A stretch of 64,000 nt of DNA from Saprospiraceae bacterium (GTDB lineage Bacteria > Bacteroidota > Bacteroidia > Chitinophagales > Saprospiraceae): NCBI GenBank assembly GCA_020631355.1, contig JAHDHL010000009.1, positions 1 through 64,000 on the forward strand, given 5' to 3'. Shown in pieces: positions 8,094-16,765 of this stretch. The translations under genes were made by a program, and so were the position numbers. Within the stretch, counting starts at the first letter, position 1, and the number at the start of each line of letters is the position of its first letter. The notes under the pieces were generated by a model. That model made no database searches and was not told the origin of the DNA. It worked only from the letters and a program-made list of their open reading frames with translations.

Positions 8094-8673
8094 AATTCCT
8101 TGATTTGCTAAAGTAAATAAACAGATTTTCAAACAGGTGTATTGGTGTATTCTATAGGCTAAGTAAGGTTTATTAATTGAAGAATATGTTGGGGGAAATA
8201 TATTTTTAATTCTTGTGCAAATAAAACTCAATTTGATTCCTTTTATTTTGGAATTATTCCCGAAGCAATCTTAAAATTTTGTTAATCATTGTTATAGGGT
8301 TTATTTATGGTTGTTGTTAGAGTGATTGGCCAATCAATTTTTCGGGAATGAATCCGTATGTAAATACCTTGGATTGCATGAATAACTTCCATGAATAAAC
8401 TGTTTGTCATCGCTTTCATCCTCATCTCTTTCATTGATATGGCCAGAATTGCGATGATGCAGAAATGGATGTGAGGATTATTGATAGGAATTACTGGGCT
8501 GGGATTGTAACAAGCGCTTTTTTATTTGCGTAAACGTACTATGTAAGGTTGAAAACGCTTTTCATCCATTACAAAATTCGGCATATGTGTTCAATTATGT
8601 CATAATCACTTACCTTTATGAGGTAGAATCGGGCTTCGTACCCAAGCAAATCTAAAATATAGGCAATCAACCT
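8094..8673. other. Divergent intergenic region with one tiny ORF
   Basis: About 580 bp between the divergent caspase and zinc-ribbon/LysM genes, so it should hold both promoters. One 27-codon ORF at 8391-8474 (+) encodes a hydrophobic peptide (MNKLFVIAFILISF then charged residues). It has no clear ribosome-binding site and support is weak. Nothing else was recognised. Confidence 0.35.
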
Positions 8674-9258
8674 ATGGAGTGTCCTGTTTGTGGAAATAAA
8701 GATATTACACCATTTGCAACCCAATGTTCCAGTTGTGGGACGGATGTCGTTGCATTCCCCATGTTGGATGACTTGGAGGAACAGTGTGTGATTACCCTCA
8801 AGGAGAATGTAGCGCTTGAGGGAGAACTCACGGCGTTACAGCAATTAAGAAAAGAGGACAAGAAGCGGCATCAGAAACGGATGAATAGGATGCTTTGGTT
8901 CTTATTGCTCTTTCCGTTGATGTTTTTCTGGTGTGGTAGGAAAGCAATTCCGAATACCAAGGTCATCGAACTGGAAAAGGCGAATGCCACACTTACGGAA
9001 CAGGTAGACCGCTTGGAAAAGGAGAAGCTGGAAATTATGAATAATCTGAGCCAAGAACAGGAAGTCAAAAAGGATGAGGATGAAATTCCTGACTCAGTCG
9101 TACATGTAGTGAAAAGAGGGGATTCCCTTTCCAAATTGGCTTATCAATATTTTGGGGATTATTCAAAATGGAAACAGATACACGAGCTCAATCCTCAGAT
9201 TACGAATTCTAGGTTACTCAGGCCGGGAGATACATTGGTGATACAACTCAAGAAATAG
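8674..9258 (+). CDS. Zinc-ribbon, transmembrane, LysM-domain protein
   Basis: 194 residues with an unusual order: an N-terminal zinc ribbon (CPVCG at 3-7 and CSSCG at about 18-22), a charged coiled coil, one membrane helix (MLWFLLLFPLMFFWCG, about 73-88), a second coiled coil (about 95-130), and a C-terminal LysM domain (VKRGDSLSKLAYQYFGDY...RPGDTLVI, about 146-192). The zinc ribbon should face the cytoplasm and the LysM domain the periplasm, where it can bind peptidoglycan. It is followed after one nucleotide by the GrpE-like gene (TAG-G-ATG), so the two are almost certainly co-transcribed. Function unknown; it may link cell-wall state to a cytoplasmic partner. Confidence 0.75.
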   Translation: MECPVCGNKDITPFATQCSSCGTDVVAFPMLDDLEEQCVITLKENVALEGELTALQQLRKEDKKRHQKRMNRMLWFLLLFPLMFFWCGRKAIPNTKVIELEKANATLTEQVDRLEKEKLEIMNNLSQEQEVKKDEDEIPDSVVHVVKRGDSLSKLAYQYFGDYSKWKQIHELNPQITNSRLLRPGDTLVIQLKK

Positions 9259-9259
9259 G

Positions 9260-9673
9260 ATGGTAGAAACCATAGAGAAAATAAGGCTAAAGATTTCCAA
9301 ATTATTGGTAAGAATTGCAACATTGGAAAAGGAAGCTCAGGAAACCGAGCGTTCACACGAAGCATTCAAGGAATCCCTTGCGATGAAGATTATCCATCAG
9401 AAAGATGCCATCATCGAGACTTATGGAGAAGGAGGTACGAATCCTTGGGTAGTGGAGCAACTGACGAGGATGGATAGCCTACTGATGGAACTGGAGGTCG
9501 AACCACTTTCTGCCCCATTGGACCAGATGGCTGATTTCATTGAGGTCAAAGGATATGAAAAAGCAGATAAGAAAAGGAATGGTACCGTAAGCAAGGTACT
9601 CAAGAAAGGTTACTTGTTCCGAGAGGAATTATTGAGACCAACCCATGTGATGATTGTCAGGAATGACGATTGA
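9260..9673 (+). CDS. GrpE-like protein
   Basis: 137 residues. The first half is a coiled coil (about 1-50). The second half ends with GTVSKVLKKGYLFREELLRPTHVMIV, which matches the beta-domain of GrpE, the nucleotide exchange factor of DnaK/Hsp70 (typical form: G-T-V-x-x-V-x-x-K-G-Y-x-x-x-x-x-V-L-R-P-A-x-V-x-V). It is shorter than housekeeping GrpE (about 180-200 residues), and no dnaJ or dnaK lies nearby, so it is probably a specialised paralogue. Its start lies one nucleotide after the zinc-ribbon/LysM stop codon. The fold call rests on this C-terminal match alone. Confidence 0.6.
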   Translation: MVETIEKIRLKISKLLVRIATLEKEAQETERSHEAFKESLAMKIIHQKDAIIETYGEGGTNPWVVEQLTRMDSLLMELEVEPLSAPLDQMADFIEVKGYEKADKKRNGTVSKVLKKGYLFREELLRPTHVMIVRNDD

Positions 9674-9728
9674 TTCGGATAAGTATTGTAGTTTTGTGTC
9701 CTAATCATTCGATTTTGTATCAAAAGAA

Positions 9729-10232
9729 ATGGAGAAAAAGAACATCAAGAAGCCCACATTCGACCAATTCCTACTCAAATTCCCGGAAGTGGAATTACCC
9801 ATTACACTCACGGATGAGAGCCACCATGAGTTCAGTAGACGAAATACCCCACTGAGCGAAGCGATGATTGTGGAATATATCCATACGATTGAATCCTTTG
9901 ATTTTGATGAGTTTACTGAGTTTATACCTTGTGTCAAGATTCCCAAAACGGATGGATTCCACGCCATTATATACTGGAGGGCCGGATTGATGGATTACGA
10001 ATATACCTTGGCAACATTTACAGAAAAGGGACAATTCATCGATAAAAAGGTCATTGCGGGAACCAAAGTAAGGGATGGGATGTTAATAAGATCAGTTGCC
10101 ACTATAGAAGATGATTGGCTCATCTATATCGTAATTGGTAATTCCAATCCGGATGATGAACAATTCGTAGCCATTAATAGCCGATCATTCAACATGGAGC
10201 TCCTCGCCACTGGGGAAATCATCACAGTATGA
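9729..10232 (+). CDS. Conserved-looking protein of unknown function
   Basis: 167 residues, soluble, no signal peptide. It has alternating hydrophobic and charged segments that look like a mixed alpha/beta fold (for example FHAIIYWRAGLMDYEYTL and DDWLIYIVIGNSN). No domain recognised. It lies 55 nt downstream of the GrpE-like gene in the same direction, so it may be the third gene of that operon. Confidence 0.6.
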   Translation: MEKKNIKKPTFDQFLLKFPEVELPITLTDESHHEFSRRNTPLSEAMIVEYIHTIESFDFDEFTEFIPCVKIPKTDGFHAIIYWRAGLMDYEYTLATFTEKGQFIDKKVIAGTKVRDGMLIRSVATIEDDWLIYIVIGNSNPDDEQFVAINSRSFNMELLATGEIITV

Positions 10233-10272
10233 TATTTTTTCCCTCCTCTTCCACCTGTAGTCTCAGTTTTGT

Positions 10273-10298
10273 CCTGACTCATCCGCATGGATGTCAGG
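10273..10298 (+). promoter_or_regulatory. Hairpin in the leader of the RNase R gene
   Basis: Arms CCTGAC + ATCC (10273-10278, 10281-10284) pair with GGAT + GTCAGG (10289-10298), with a 2-nt bulge and a GCAT loop. It ends 42 nt before the rnr start. No T-run follows, so it is more likely a leader structure than a terminator for the gene ending at 10232. Confidence 0.4.
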
Positions 10299-10340
10299 TA
10301 TGGAATGAATTATTAACCAAATCAAAAACAACATATTATT

Positions 10341-12509
10341 ATGTCTAGAAAAAAGAAAACCAAGAAAAATATAAAAGGGAAGAAACTCGCACCAAAGGAT
10401 TTGAAATATCATTTGATGCTTCTTTTCAAAAGAAATCCCAAGAAACGTTTCCACGCGAAACAAATCATTAAGAAACTCAAGATTGATAACAATGCTCCAA
10501 TGGTGAACACTGCCCTGGCCGAATTGGCCAAGGAGAATAAGGTCATCGAAATGGAGGGTTTCAAGTATCGTATCAACAAATATGCTGTGGATACCACCAA
10601 TGTGGAATCCTACGAGGGAATCGTGGATATTACCCGTTCAGGGTCCGCATATATCATTTCTGAAGAATTGACGAATGATGTATTTGTTACCCCAAGGAAT
10701 CTTAACTCGGCACAGGATGGTGACAAGGTGAAAATAGTCATTACCCATGCCGGACGAGGAAGAAAACCTGAGGGCGTCGTAACCGAGGTGTTGGAAAGAG
10801 CAACGGATTCGTTCATCGGAACGATACACATCTCATCCAAGTTCGCATTCGTATTACCTGATATCAATAGTATGTCATCCGATATTTTTGTACCACTCAA
10901 GGATATCAAGGATGCCAAGCATGGTGATAAGGTCGTCGTGAAGATTGTGGATTGGTCCGAGGGGGCAAAGAAAAGTCCGGTAGGAAAGGTGAATGCCGTA
11001 TTATCCGGTAAGAACCATTCCGACCTGACAATGAAGACCATTCTTGTAAACAATGGTTTTGATTTGGTATTCCCTGATGCGGTCATCAAGGAATCCGAAG
11101 CCTTGGATACGACCATGTCTGAGGAGGAAATTGCGAAGCGTAGGGACATGCGTTCCGTTACTACCTTTACGATAGATCCGGATACGGCCAAGGATTTTGA
11201 TGATGCATTATCCATACAATGGCTGGAAAACGGCCACTGTGAGATAGGTGTCCATATTGCGGATGTAGCCCATTATGTAAAACCGAATACAGCCCTGGAC
11301 AAGGAAGCCTATTTCCGTTCCACTTCGGTATATCTGGTGGATAGGGTAGCACCGATGTTACCCGAATCCTTATCCAATGGATTGTGTTCCCTAAGACCCA
11401 ATGAGGATAAGTTTACCTTTTCAGCAGTCTTTGAATTCGATAAGAATGATAAGATTGTCAAGCGTTGGTTCGGTAGGACGGTGACCCATTCTGATAGGAG
11501 ATTCACTTATGAGGAAGCACAGGAAGTACTGGAAACCGGAAAAGGGGACTATGCTGATGAATTGAAGGTCATCAATCGCTTAGCCAAGAAATTGAGGGTT
11601 GATAAGTTCAAGCAGGGAGCTATTGCATTCGAAGCGGCTGAAGTGAAGTTCAAACTCGATGAGGATGGCAATCCATTGTATGTCTACACCAAGGAACGCA
11701 AGGATGCCCATATGTTGATTGAGGATTTCATGTTGTTGGCCAATAAGGAAGTAGCCCGATTCATGTTTGAAAAAGGGAAGAATGATGGCAAGGAAATTCC
11801 ATTCGTATATCGTGTGCACGATTCTCCGGACCCGGGCAAGTTGGCTGATTTTGCCTTATTTGCCAAGAGTTTCGGTTATACGATGGATATCTCATCGCCC
11901 AAGGCGATTTCCAAATCCCTGAACCAATTGGCCAAGGATGCGAAAGCCAAGGATGAGTTAAAGATGTTGGAACCGATGGCTATCCGTACAATGGCCAAGG
12001 CAATTTATACATCGAACAACATAGGCCACTACGGTTTGGCATTCGATTATTATACCCACTTCACCTCACCCATCCGTAGATATTCGGATGTGTTGGTCCA
12101 TAGGATATTGGCTAAGAATCTGGAAGATATAGACCGAATGAAAAAGGATGTATTGGAAGAACAATGCCAACATATATCCAAGCAGGAACGAAAGGCAATG
12201 TCCGCTGAAAGGGAATCGGTGAAGTACAAGCAAGTGGAATTCCTGAAGCATCAAGTAGGTAATACATTCAAAGGAATCGTTTCCGGTATGATAGACCGGG
12301 GATTCTTCGTGGAGTTGATTGAGAATAAGTGTGAGGGAATGGTCGTATTCAGCTCCTTGGATGAACGATATGTACTGCAGGAGGGAAGAATGATGGCCAA
12401 GAGTGTTCCATCCGGAGATATCATCAAAATCGGAGACGTACTGACTGTTGAGGTCCTAAGTGCCGATTTGGATAAACGTCAGATAGAATTGAAATGGATC
12501 GAGGAATAG
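10341..12509 (+). CDS. rnr: Ribonuclease R
   Basis: 722 residues, the usual size for RNase R, a processive 3'-to-5' exoribonuclease that degrades structured RNA. In order: Lys-rich start, a winged-helix segment (about 20-80), cold-shock-like OB domains (about 85-230), the RNB catalytic domain (about 265-590) with TIDPDTAKDFDDALS supplying the metal-binding Asp residues and HYGLAFDYYTHFTSPIRRYSD near its end, and a C-terminal S1 domain (about 640-720, FKGIVSGMIDRGFFVEL). The protein lacks a signal peptide and acts in the cytoplasm. A bidirectional terminator follows. Confidence 0.95.
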   Translation: MSRKKKTKKNIKGKKLAPKDLKYHLMLLFKRNPKKRFHAKQIIKKLKIDNNAPMVNTALAELAKENKVIEMEGFKYRINKYAVDTTNVESYEGIVDITRSGSAYIISEELTNDVFVTPRNLNSAQDGDKVKIVITHAGRGRKPEGVVTEVLERATDSFIGTIHISSKFAFVLPDINSMSSDIFVPLKDIKDAKHGDKVVVKIVDWSEGAKKSPVGKVNAVLSGKNHSDLTMKTILVNNGFDLVFPDAVIKESEALDTTMSEEEIAKRRDMRSVTTFTIDPDTAKDFDDALSIQWLENGHCEIGVHIADVAHYVKPNTALDKEAYFRSTSVYLVDRVAPMLPESLSNGLCSLRPNEDKFTFSAVFEFDKNDKIVKRWFGRTVTHSDRRFTYEEAQEVLETGKGDYADELKVINRLAKKLRVDKFKQGAIAFEAAEVKFKLDEDGNPLYVYTKERKDAHMLIEDFMLLANKEVARFMFEKGKNDGKEIPFVYRVHDSPDPGKLADFALFAKSFGYTMDISSPKAISKSLNQLAKDAKAKDELKMLEPMAIRTMAKAIYTSNNIGHYGLAFDYYTHFTSPIRRYSDVLVHRILAKNLEDIDRMKKDVLEEQCQHISKQERKAMSAERESVKYKQVEFLKHQVGNTFKGIVSGMIDRGFFVELIENKCEGMVVFSSLDERYVLQEGRMMAKSVPSGDIIKIGDVLTVEVLSADLDKRQIELKWIEE

Positions 12510-12535
12510 GAGAATTCCCATTCATTACTGAATAA

Positions 12536-12569
12536 AAAGGTAGTGGCATCATGTGATGCTACTACCTTT
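12536..12569. terminator. Bidirectional terminator between rnr and the histidine kinase
   Basis: Sixteen-position stem with one G-T pair: AAAGGTAGTGGCATCA (12536-12551) against TGATGCTACTACCTTT (12554-12569), loop TG. A run of A precedes it and TTTC...TT follows, so it should stop transcription from both convergent genes. Confidence 0.85.
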
Positions 12570-12574
12570 CTTTA

Positions 12575-14302
12575 TTATTTACTGATTGTAAAAAAGAAAG
12601 TACTGCCTTCATCCACTCTGGAGTCCACCCAGATATTGCCACCATAGGCTCCTACGATTTTCTTACAAATGGAAAGTCCGATACCCGTCCCCGAATACTT
12701 TTCCTTATCCAATCGTTTGAATATCTGGAATATGGATTGATGGTACTTCGAATCAATACCGCAACCATTATCAGAGACGCTGAAAGTGATATCCTCATGG
12801 GTCTCGAATGCCTTGATACTTATTTTGAGCGGACGACCCTCGACTCGGAATTTGATGGCATTCTTCAATAAATTCTCCACGAGTATGCTGAAATGAATCG
12901 GACGAATGGCCGTGGGAGGAAGTTGTTCATCCACTTGTACGATGGCATCCGTTTCCTCGATCTTATCCTTGAGTCGGTACATGATATCCTTGATGACTGT
13001 ATTCGGCTCTATGGGGTCGAGGCTTTGTGTATCCGTTTTGAGTGTAACATACTGTAGTAGGTCATCCAACATGGAATACATATGTTCCGCACTATTCAGG
13101 ATGAAATGGAGGAATTCCCCACCTTGTACATCCAATTTGTCATTGTACCGCCTTTTGATAAGGTTGCTGTAACTACCGATGATTCGCACCGGTTCCTTGA
13201 GGTCGTGTGCTACGATGTAGGCGAATTGTTCGAGTTCTTCCTTTTGTCTGGAAATGAGCCTGTTCTTATTTTCCAGTACCATGATTTCAGATTCCCTTTT
13301 TTCGAGTAATTCCACTACGGAATTATTCTCACGGGTCTGTTCTATGGTCGTATTGGCATTGATGATTTGGTCTGCGACGATACATGCCTTTTGGAAATCA
13401 TCCTGTTTCCAATAATAATCCTTGAGGAGTTTCAGACAGTCGATATGTGGTAGACTGAGGGTTTCCTCACGGGTGTAGGTAATGGCCTCATTGATTGTCT
13501 GAATGAAAAGTTCGTCATCCTTGATTTTGAGTGCATAATTACTCTTATTCTTCAGGGATTCGATATAAACGGAAGTATGTTTCCTTTGCTTGGCTCTTTC
13601 TATCGAAGATTCGATGAGTCGGATGGCTTCTTCTTCCCTGTTGGTTTTCAGATAGAGGACTGCAAGTGAATTGTCAATGTATCCTGCGATGTAATCGAAT
13701 TCATTACTCGTATGGGTAATCGCCTTGGCGTCCATCAGGGTCTTTTCGGCCTTGTCGAAGGCATCTATGGAAATATAGATGGAACCAATGTTTTCCAAGA
13801 GGTAACAATGAATGACCTCATCCCCTTTCTTCACCATCTTACAGCCCATCAGAAGGTAACTCAACGATTCCTCGTATTTACCCATATCCCTGTAAATACT
13901 TCCGATGTTATTATGGAAATTGACATTCAATGAGGAAATATTGCATTTCAATCCCTTGAAGAAGTAGTTCAGTGCAATACTGCTCTTATTGAATCCATCG
14001 GCATAGATGGCTCCTAATTCCTTATAGGTAGCTGCTAATCTGAATGTATCATTGGGGATATGGAGGTTGATGAGTTGGAGTGCCGTACCGGCCTGATGCA
14101 AGGCCTTGTAATAGGCCCCGTGGCGTTTGTTGATTCTGGATGAACGGATAAGACAGTCAATCTGGATGTCAAAATGTTCCGAATCCTGAGCCCGGGAAAT
14201 CAAATCCGAATAAACCACTAATGCTTCCTCTGTACTGGATTCTTCCAGACTGAGTACTTTTTGATAATCCTCTTTGAGTCTGATGGATTGCGTACTAATC
14301 AT
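12575..14302 (-). CDS. Cytoplasmic TPR sensor histidine kinase
   Basis: 575 residues, no signal peptide or membrane helix. Residues about 1-310 are TPR-like helices (for example ALNYFFKGLK, YEESLSYLLMGCKM). A coiled coil leads into the kinase: H-box with the phospho-accepting His in VAHDLKEPVR (about 364), N-box LVENLLKNAIKF, G1 SDNGCGID, F-box and G2 GTGIGLSICKKI. The HDLKEPxR H-box is that of phytochrome-type/HisKA kinases. No response regulator gene is adjacent, so it is an orphan. It ends 6 nt from the shared terminator. Confidence 0.88.
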   Translation of the reverse strand: MISTQSIRLKEDYQKVLSLEESSTEEALVVYSDLISRAQDSEHFDIQIDCLIRSSRINKRHGAYYKALHQAGTALQLINLHIPNDTFRLAATYKELGAIYADGFNKSSIALNYFFKGLKCNISSLNVNFHNNIGSIYRDMGKYEESLSYLLMGCKMVKKGDEVIHCYLLENIGSIYISIDAFDKAEKTLMDAKAITHTSNEFDYIAGYIDNSLAVLYLKTNREEEAIRLIESSIERAKQRKHTSVYIESLKNKSNYALKIKDDELFIQTINEAITYTREETLSLPHIDCLKLLKDYYWKQDDFQKACIVADQIINANTTIEQTRENNSVVELLEKRESEIMVLENKNRLISRQKEELEQFAYIVAHDLKEPVRIIGSYSNLIKRRYNDKLDVQGGEFLHFILNSAEHMYSMLDDLLQYVTLKTDTQSLDPIEPNTVIKDIMYRLKDKIEETDAIVQVDEQLPPTAIRPIHFSILVENLLKNAIKFRVEGRPLKISIKAFETHEDITFSVSDNGCGIDSKYHQSIFQIFKRLDKEKYSGTGIGLSICKKIVGAYGGNIWVDSRVDEGSTFFFTISK

Positions 14303-14657
14303 ACTTTTCTTTTGGATGGATTCTGGATCTAGACTTGTTGTATGGTAAATAATTCAAAATTCCATACCCTAATGACAAAGCGGGGATTACTTCTAGGTAA
14401 ACAGTGGGCTAATCCAACTAACTTATATACTCAATTTATTGAATTTATAATTCAAATGAAATGCCAACCATTAAGTATTACTCCTCCAATCAAGTATTTT
14501 TCATCATTATGATGGAGTTTATGAGAATTCATAGTGCATCTTCTTATCTTTCATTGTATAATTCGGGAATAATGGACGGGCAGACAAACTGGAATCGTCA
14601 GTATACAAGCCATTCCGAATTACTTTCATTATCATTTCTTTCATCTATATCCTATAA
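14303..14657. other. Divergent intergenic region
   Basis: About 355 bp, AT-rich, between the histidine kinase and the small membrane protein cluster. It should hold both promoters. It contains an AT-rich inverted repeat, TTGAATT-TAT-AATTCAA (14439-14455). An overlapping ORF at 14461-14733 does not look like a real gene. Confidence 0.4.
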
Positions 14658-15092
14658 ATGGAGAATCATAACATCATTGACACTGGTTTGGATTCAGGAT
14701 TCAAAATCAGCAATAGGGCTATCGCAATATTGAAGATAGGAGGTTTGTTTGCACTGATATTGTGCATACTCTATATCATCGAAATCATTACATCAGGCAT
14801 CAACCTGTATAACCAGTTCAGTACCTTTACGAGTATTTCGGATGATTATTCCATTTACATCATAGCCAACATAGGTAATAGTGCCATAAGTACGATTTTG
14901 AATGTATTCCTGATTATCTATCTTTTCCGATTCTGGAATCGGGTACAACCCCATAATTTGGGCACCATAATGGAATTGGAATGGGCAGCCATATTCAGGA
15001 ATATTAAGATGATTTTCCTGCTCATGCTTTTCAATATCCTAAATATTGTGATGTTCAATTTTGTTTATATAATTATCGGATTCATAATATAA
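14658..15092 (+). CDS. Small membrane protein, first of three paralogues
   Basis: 144 residues with three or four membrane helices after a polar N-terminus that ends KISNRAIAILKIGGLFALIL. The same layout (polar start, lysine, GG/GI helix) recurs in the third gene, and the three genes are 4-8 nt apart, so they form one operon of related proteins. They resemble the DUF5362-like membrane proteins of Bacteroidota, by layout only. Function unknown. Confidence 0.7.
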   Translation: MENHNIIDTGLDSGFKISNRAIAILKIGGLFALILCILYIIEIITSGINLYNQFSTFTSISDDYSIYIIANIGNSAISTILNVFLIIYLFRFWNRVQPHNLGTIMELEWAAIFRNIKMIFLLMLFNILNIVMFNFVYIIIGFII

Positions 15093-15096
15093 GATT

Positions 15097-15492
15097 ATGG
15101 AAATATCTAATGAAAAATCTTTCTCGAGAGAGACATTAGGACATATACAGACAGCTTCCTACATCGCATTATTCATTGCAATATTGGTATTTGTCCGAAT
15201 GTGTTTTACATTGTATAATGTAATTTCCTATTACTTCGTGTTTTCAGATTCATTTTCGGATGGAACCTATCTGAGGTATTTGGGGAGTAGTTTATTGGGA
15301 ACCCTATTTTCATCCATTTCCTTGTTTTTCCTCATTATGTTCTACAATTATGGGACGCAATTGGTAAGGAACGAGACAGCCCGTAATTGGGAAAAGATCT
15401 TCTCATATCTCAGGAACTACCTCATCATCTCCGCCATCATATCATTCAATTGGCTTGTATTCTATGTATTCAGTCTGTTGGGTAATTTTTAA
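15097..15492 (+). CDS. Small membrane protein, second of three paralogues
   Basis: 131 residues, four predicted helices, starting 4 nt after the previous stop. A polar start (FSRETLGHIQTASYIALFIAI) leads into the first helix, and a cytoplasmic loop reads RNETARNWEKIFSYLRNY; the other two carry comparable T-(L/M)-E or E-K segments at that place. No domain recognised beyond the shared layout. Confidence 0.7.
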   Translation: MEISNEKSFSRETLGHIQTASYIALFIAILVFVRMCFTLYNVISYYFVFSDSFSDGTYLRYLGSSLLGTLFSSISLFFLIMFYNYGTQLVRNETARNWEKIFSYLRNYLIISAIISFNWLVFYVFSLLGNF

Positions 15493-15500
15493 ATAGCATT

Positions 15501-15962
15501 ATGGAAAATCCTATTATCATAGATGACCATTTGGACGAGAATGGTACAAGATTATCGAGTAAAGCCCAGAGTATGCTGAAATTGGCTGGTATCTGGGGAA
15601 TCGGCCTTGTGATTCTTTTTACGATATTCAGTATTAGTACACTCTTTGGAGGTATAGGCATCATCATGGCTTCCTATACATTCCCCACAGCCAATTCTAC
15701 GGACGAAGCAACAAATATGATGTTGGGAATGGGATTCGTATTATTGGTTTTTGGTGTCGCCTTTTTTATTCCTCTGTTTTTTATGGCTCGATTCTGTATC
15801 CAGGCCGTCACTACAAAGGAACATATGGGAACCGAAACATTGGAAAAAACCTTAAGGTTCCTCTATCTTACCATAATGGCAACGGTCATACTTCTGATAT
15901 TATTTGGCATATCCTACATCGGTTGGGCAGTGTATATCGGAACGATGGCCAGTAGGATGTAG
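15501..15962 (+). CDS. Small membrane protein, third of three paralogues
   Basis: 153 residues, four helices. It begins MENPIIIDDHLDENGTRLSS, clearly related to the first gene's MENHNIIDTGLDSGFKISN, then KAQSMLKLAGIWGIGLVIL. The loop GTETLEKTLRFLYLT corresponds to the loops of the two preceding genes. It is the last gene of the three-gene operon. Confidence 0.7.
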   Translation: MENPIIIDDHLDENGTRLSSKAQSMLKLAGIWGIGLVILFTIFSISTLFGGIGIIMASYTFPTANSTDEATNMMLGMGFVLLVFGVAFFIPLFFMARFCIQAVTTKEHMGTETLEKTLRFLYLTIMATVILLILFGISYIGWAVYIGTMASRM

Positions 15963-16085
15963 GAGACATGAATACCATTCCATCAATTTAGGTATTTTCG
16001 TTCATTCGTGATGCCTTTTGATTACGGTATCCATGTAGAAATTACTAATTTTGAGTTTCAAGAATTATACGATCAAACATAGAAA

Positions 16086-16580
16086 ATGAAGAATTTACTG
16101 CACTATTTGACCATTGCCCTCAGTTGTTCACTGCTCTTATTCGCATGTCAGGGAGAATCATTGCCCAAGCTGCAACCCCTGAACCTCATGTCATACGGAT
16201 TCCCGATTACCATCATGGCACCCGATAGTGCCTCAGTGGACAAGTCACTCGGTGGAATCATTGAGGAATTGACCGTTAAGGGAAAGGGTAATTTCGGACT
16301 ATTGGTCCAGTCATCAATGGCAACCGAAACGGATGCCAAGGTCATCAAATCCGAAGAATTGGAATTGGTTAAGGAAAGGGATTATTTCTCCAAACTGATT
16401 CAGGATGATGAGAATGGCTTCTTGTATGAAACCGTCATTGATAGTGTGAATATCAGCTATGAATTCTTCAAGGTCAAGGTCCAGGGTGATAAGGAATATC
16501 GTTTCAGGACTCCTTATACGGGTTCATACACCGAAAAGGAAGCCAAGCGTATCTATGGTAGTTTAGCTGATATGAAGTAA
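16086..16580 (+). CDS. Putative lipoprotein, unknown function
   Basis: 164 residues with a lipoprotein signal (LLFAC, Cys about residue 21). The mature part is about 140 residues, mixed alpha/beta, with no recognised domain. A TAATTTTG sequence at 16046-16053 fits the Bacteroidota -7 element and lies 33 nt before the start codon, so the gene probably has its own promoter. No recognised partner nearby. Confidence 0.65.
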   Translation: MKNLLHYLTIALSCSLLLFACQGESLPKLQPLNLMSYGFPITIMAPDSASVDKSLGGIIEELTVKGKGNFGLLVQSSMATETDAKVIKSEELELVKERDYFSKLIQDDENGFLYETVIDSVNISYEFFKVKVQGDKEYRFRTPYTGSYTEKEAKRIYGSLADMK

Positions 16581-16765
16581 GTCTGACCTCACCTTATATC
16601 CCGATTTATCCTAACTTTAGCACCTTTTTCATGTTTATATCCTGTAGGGATACGAATATGATGTTACCCTTAATAAAGAATAGATTTACTTCGTAGTCTA
16701 TGAATGAAATGGAAGAATTATTGGTTCTATTTCATCAGAAAGTAGAAAATCAAAATGTGTTTGGT

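Noticed and set aside
14461-14733. ORF of 90 codons before the small membrane proteins
   Set aside because: Overlaps the first membrane-protein gene out of frame and has the composition of an intergenic region.
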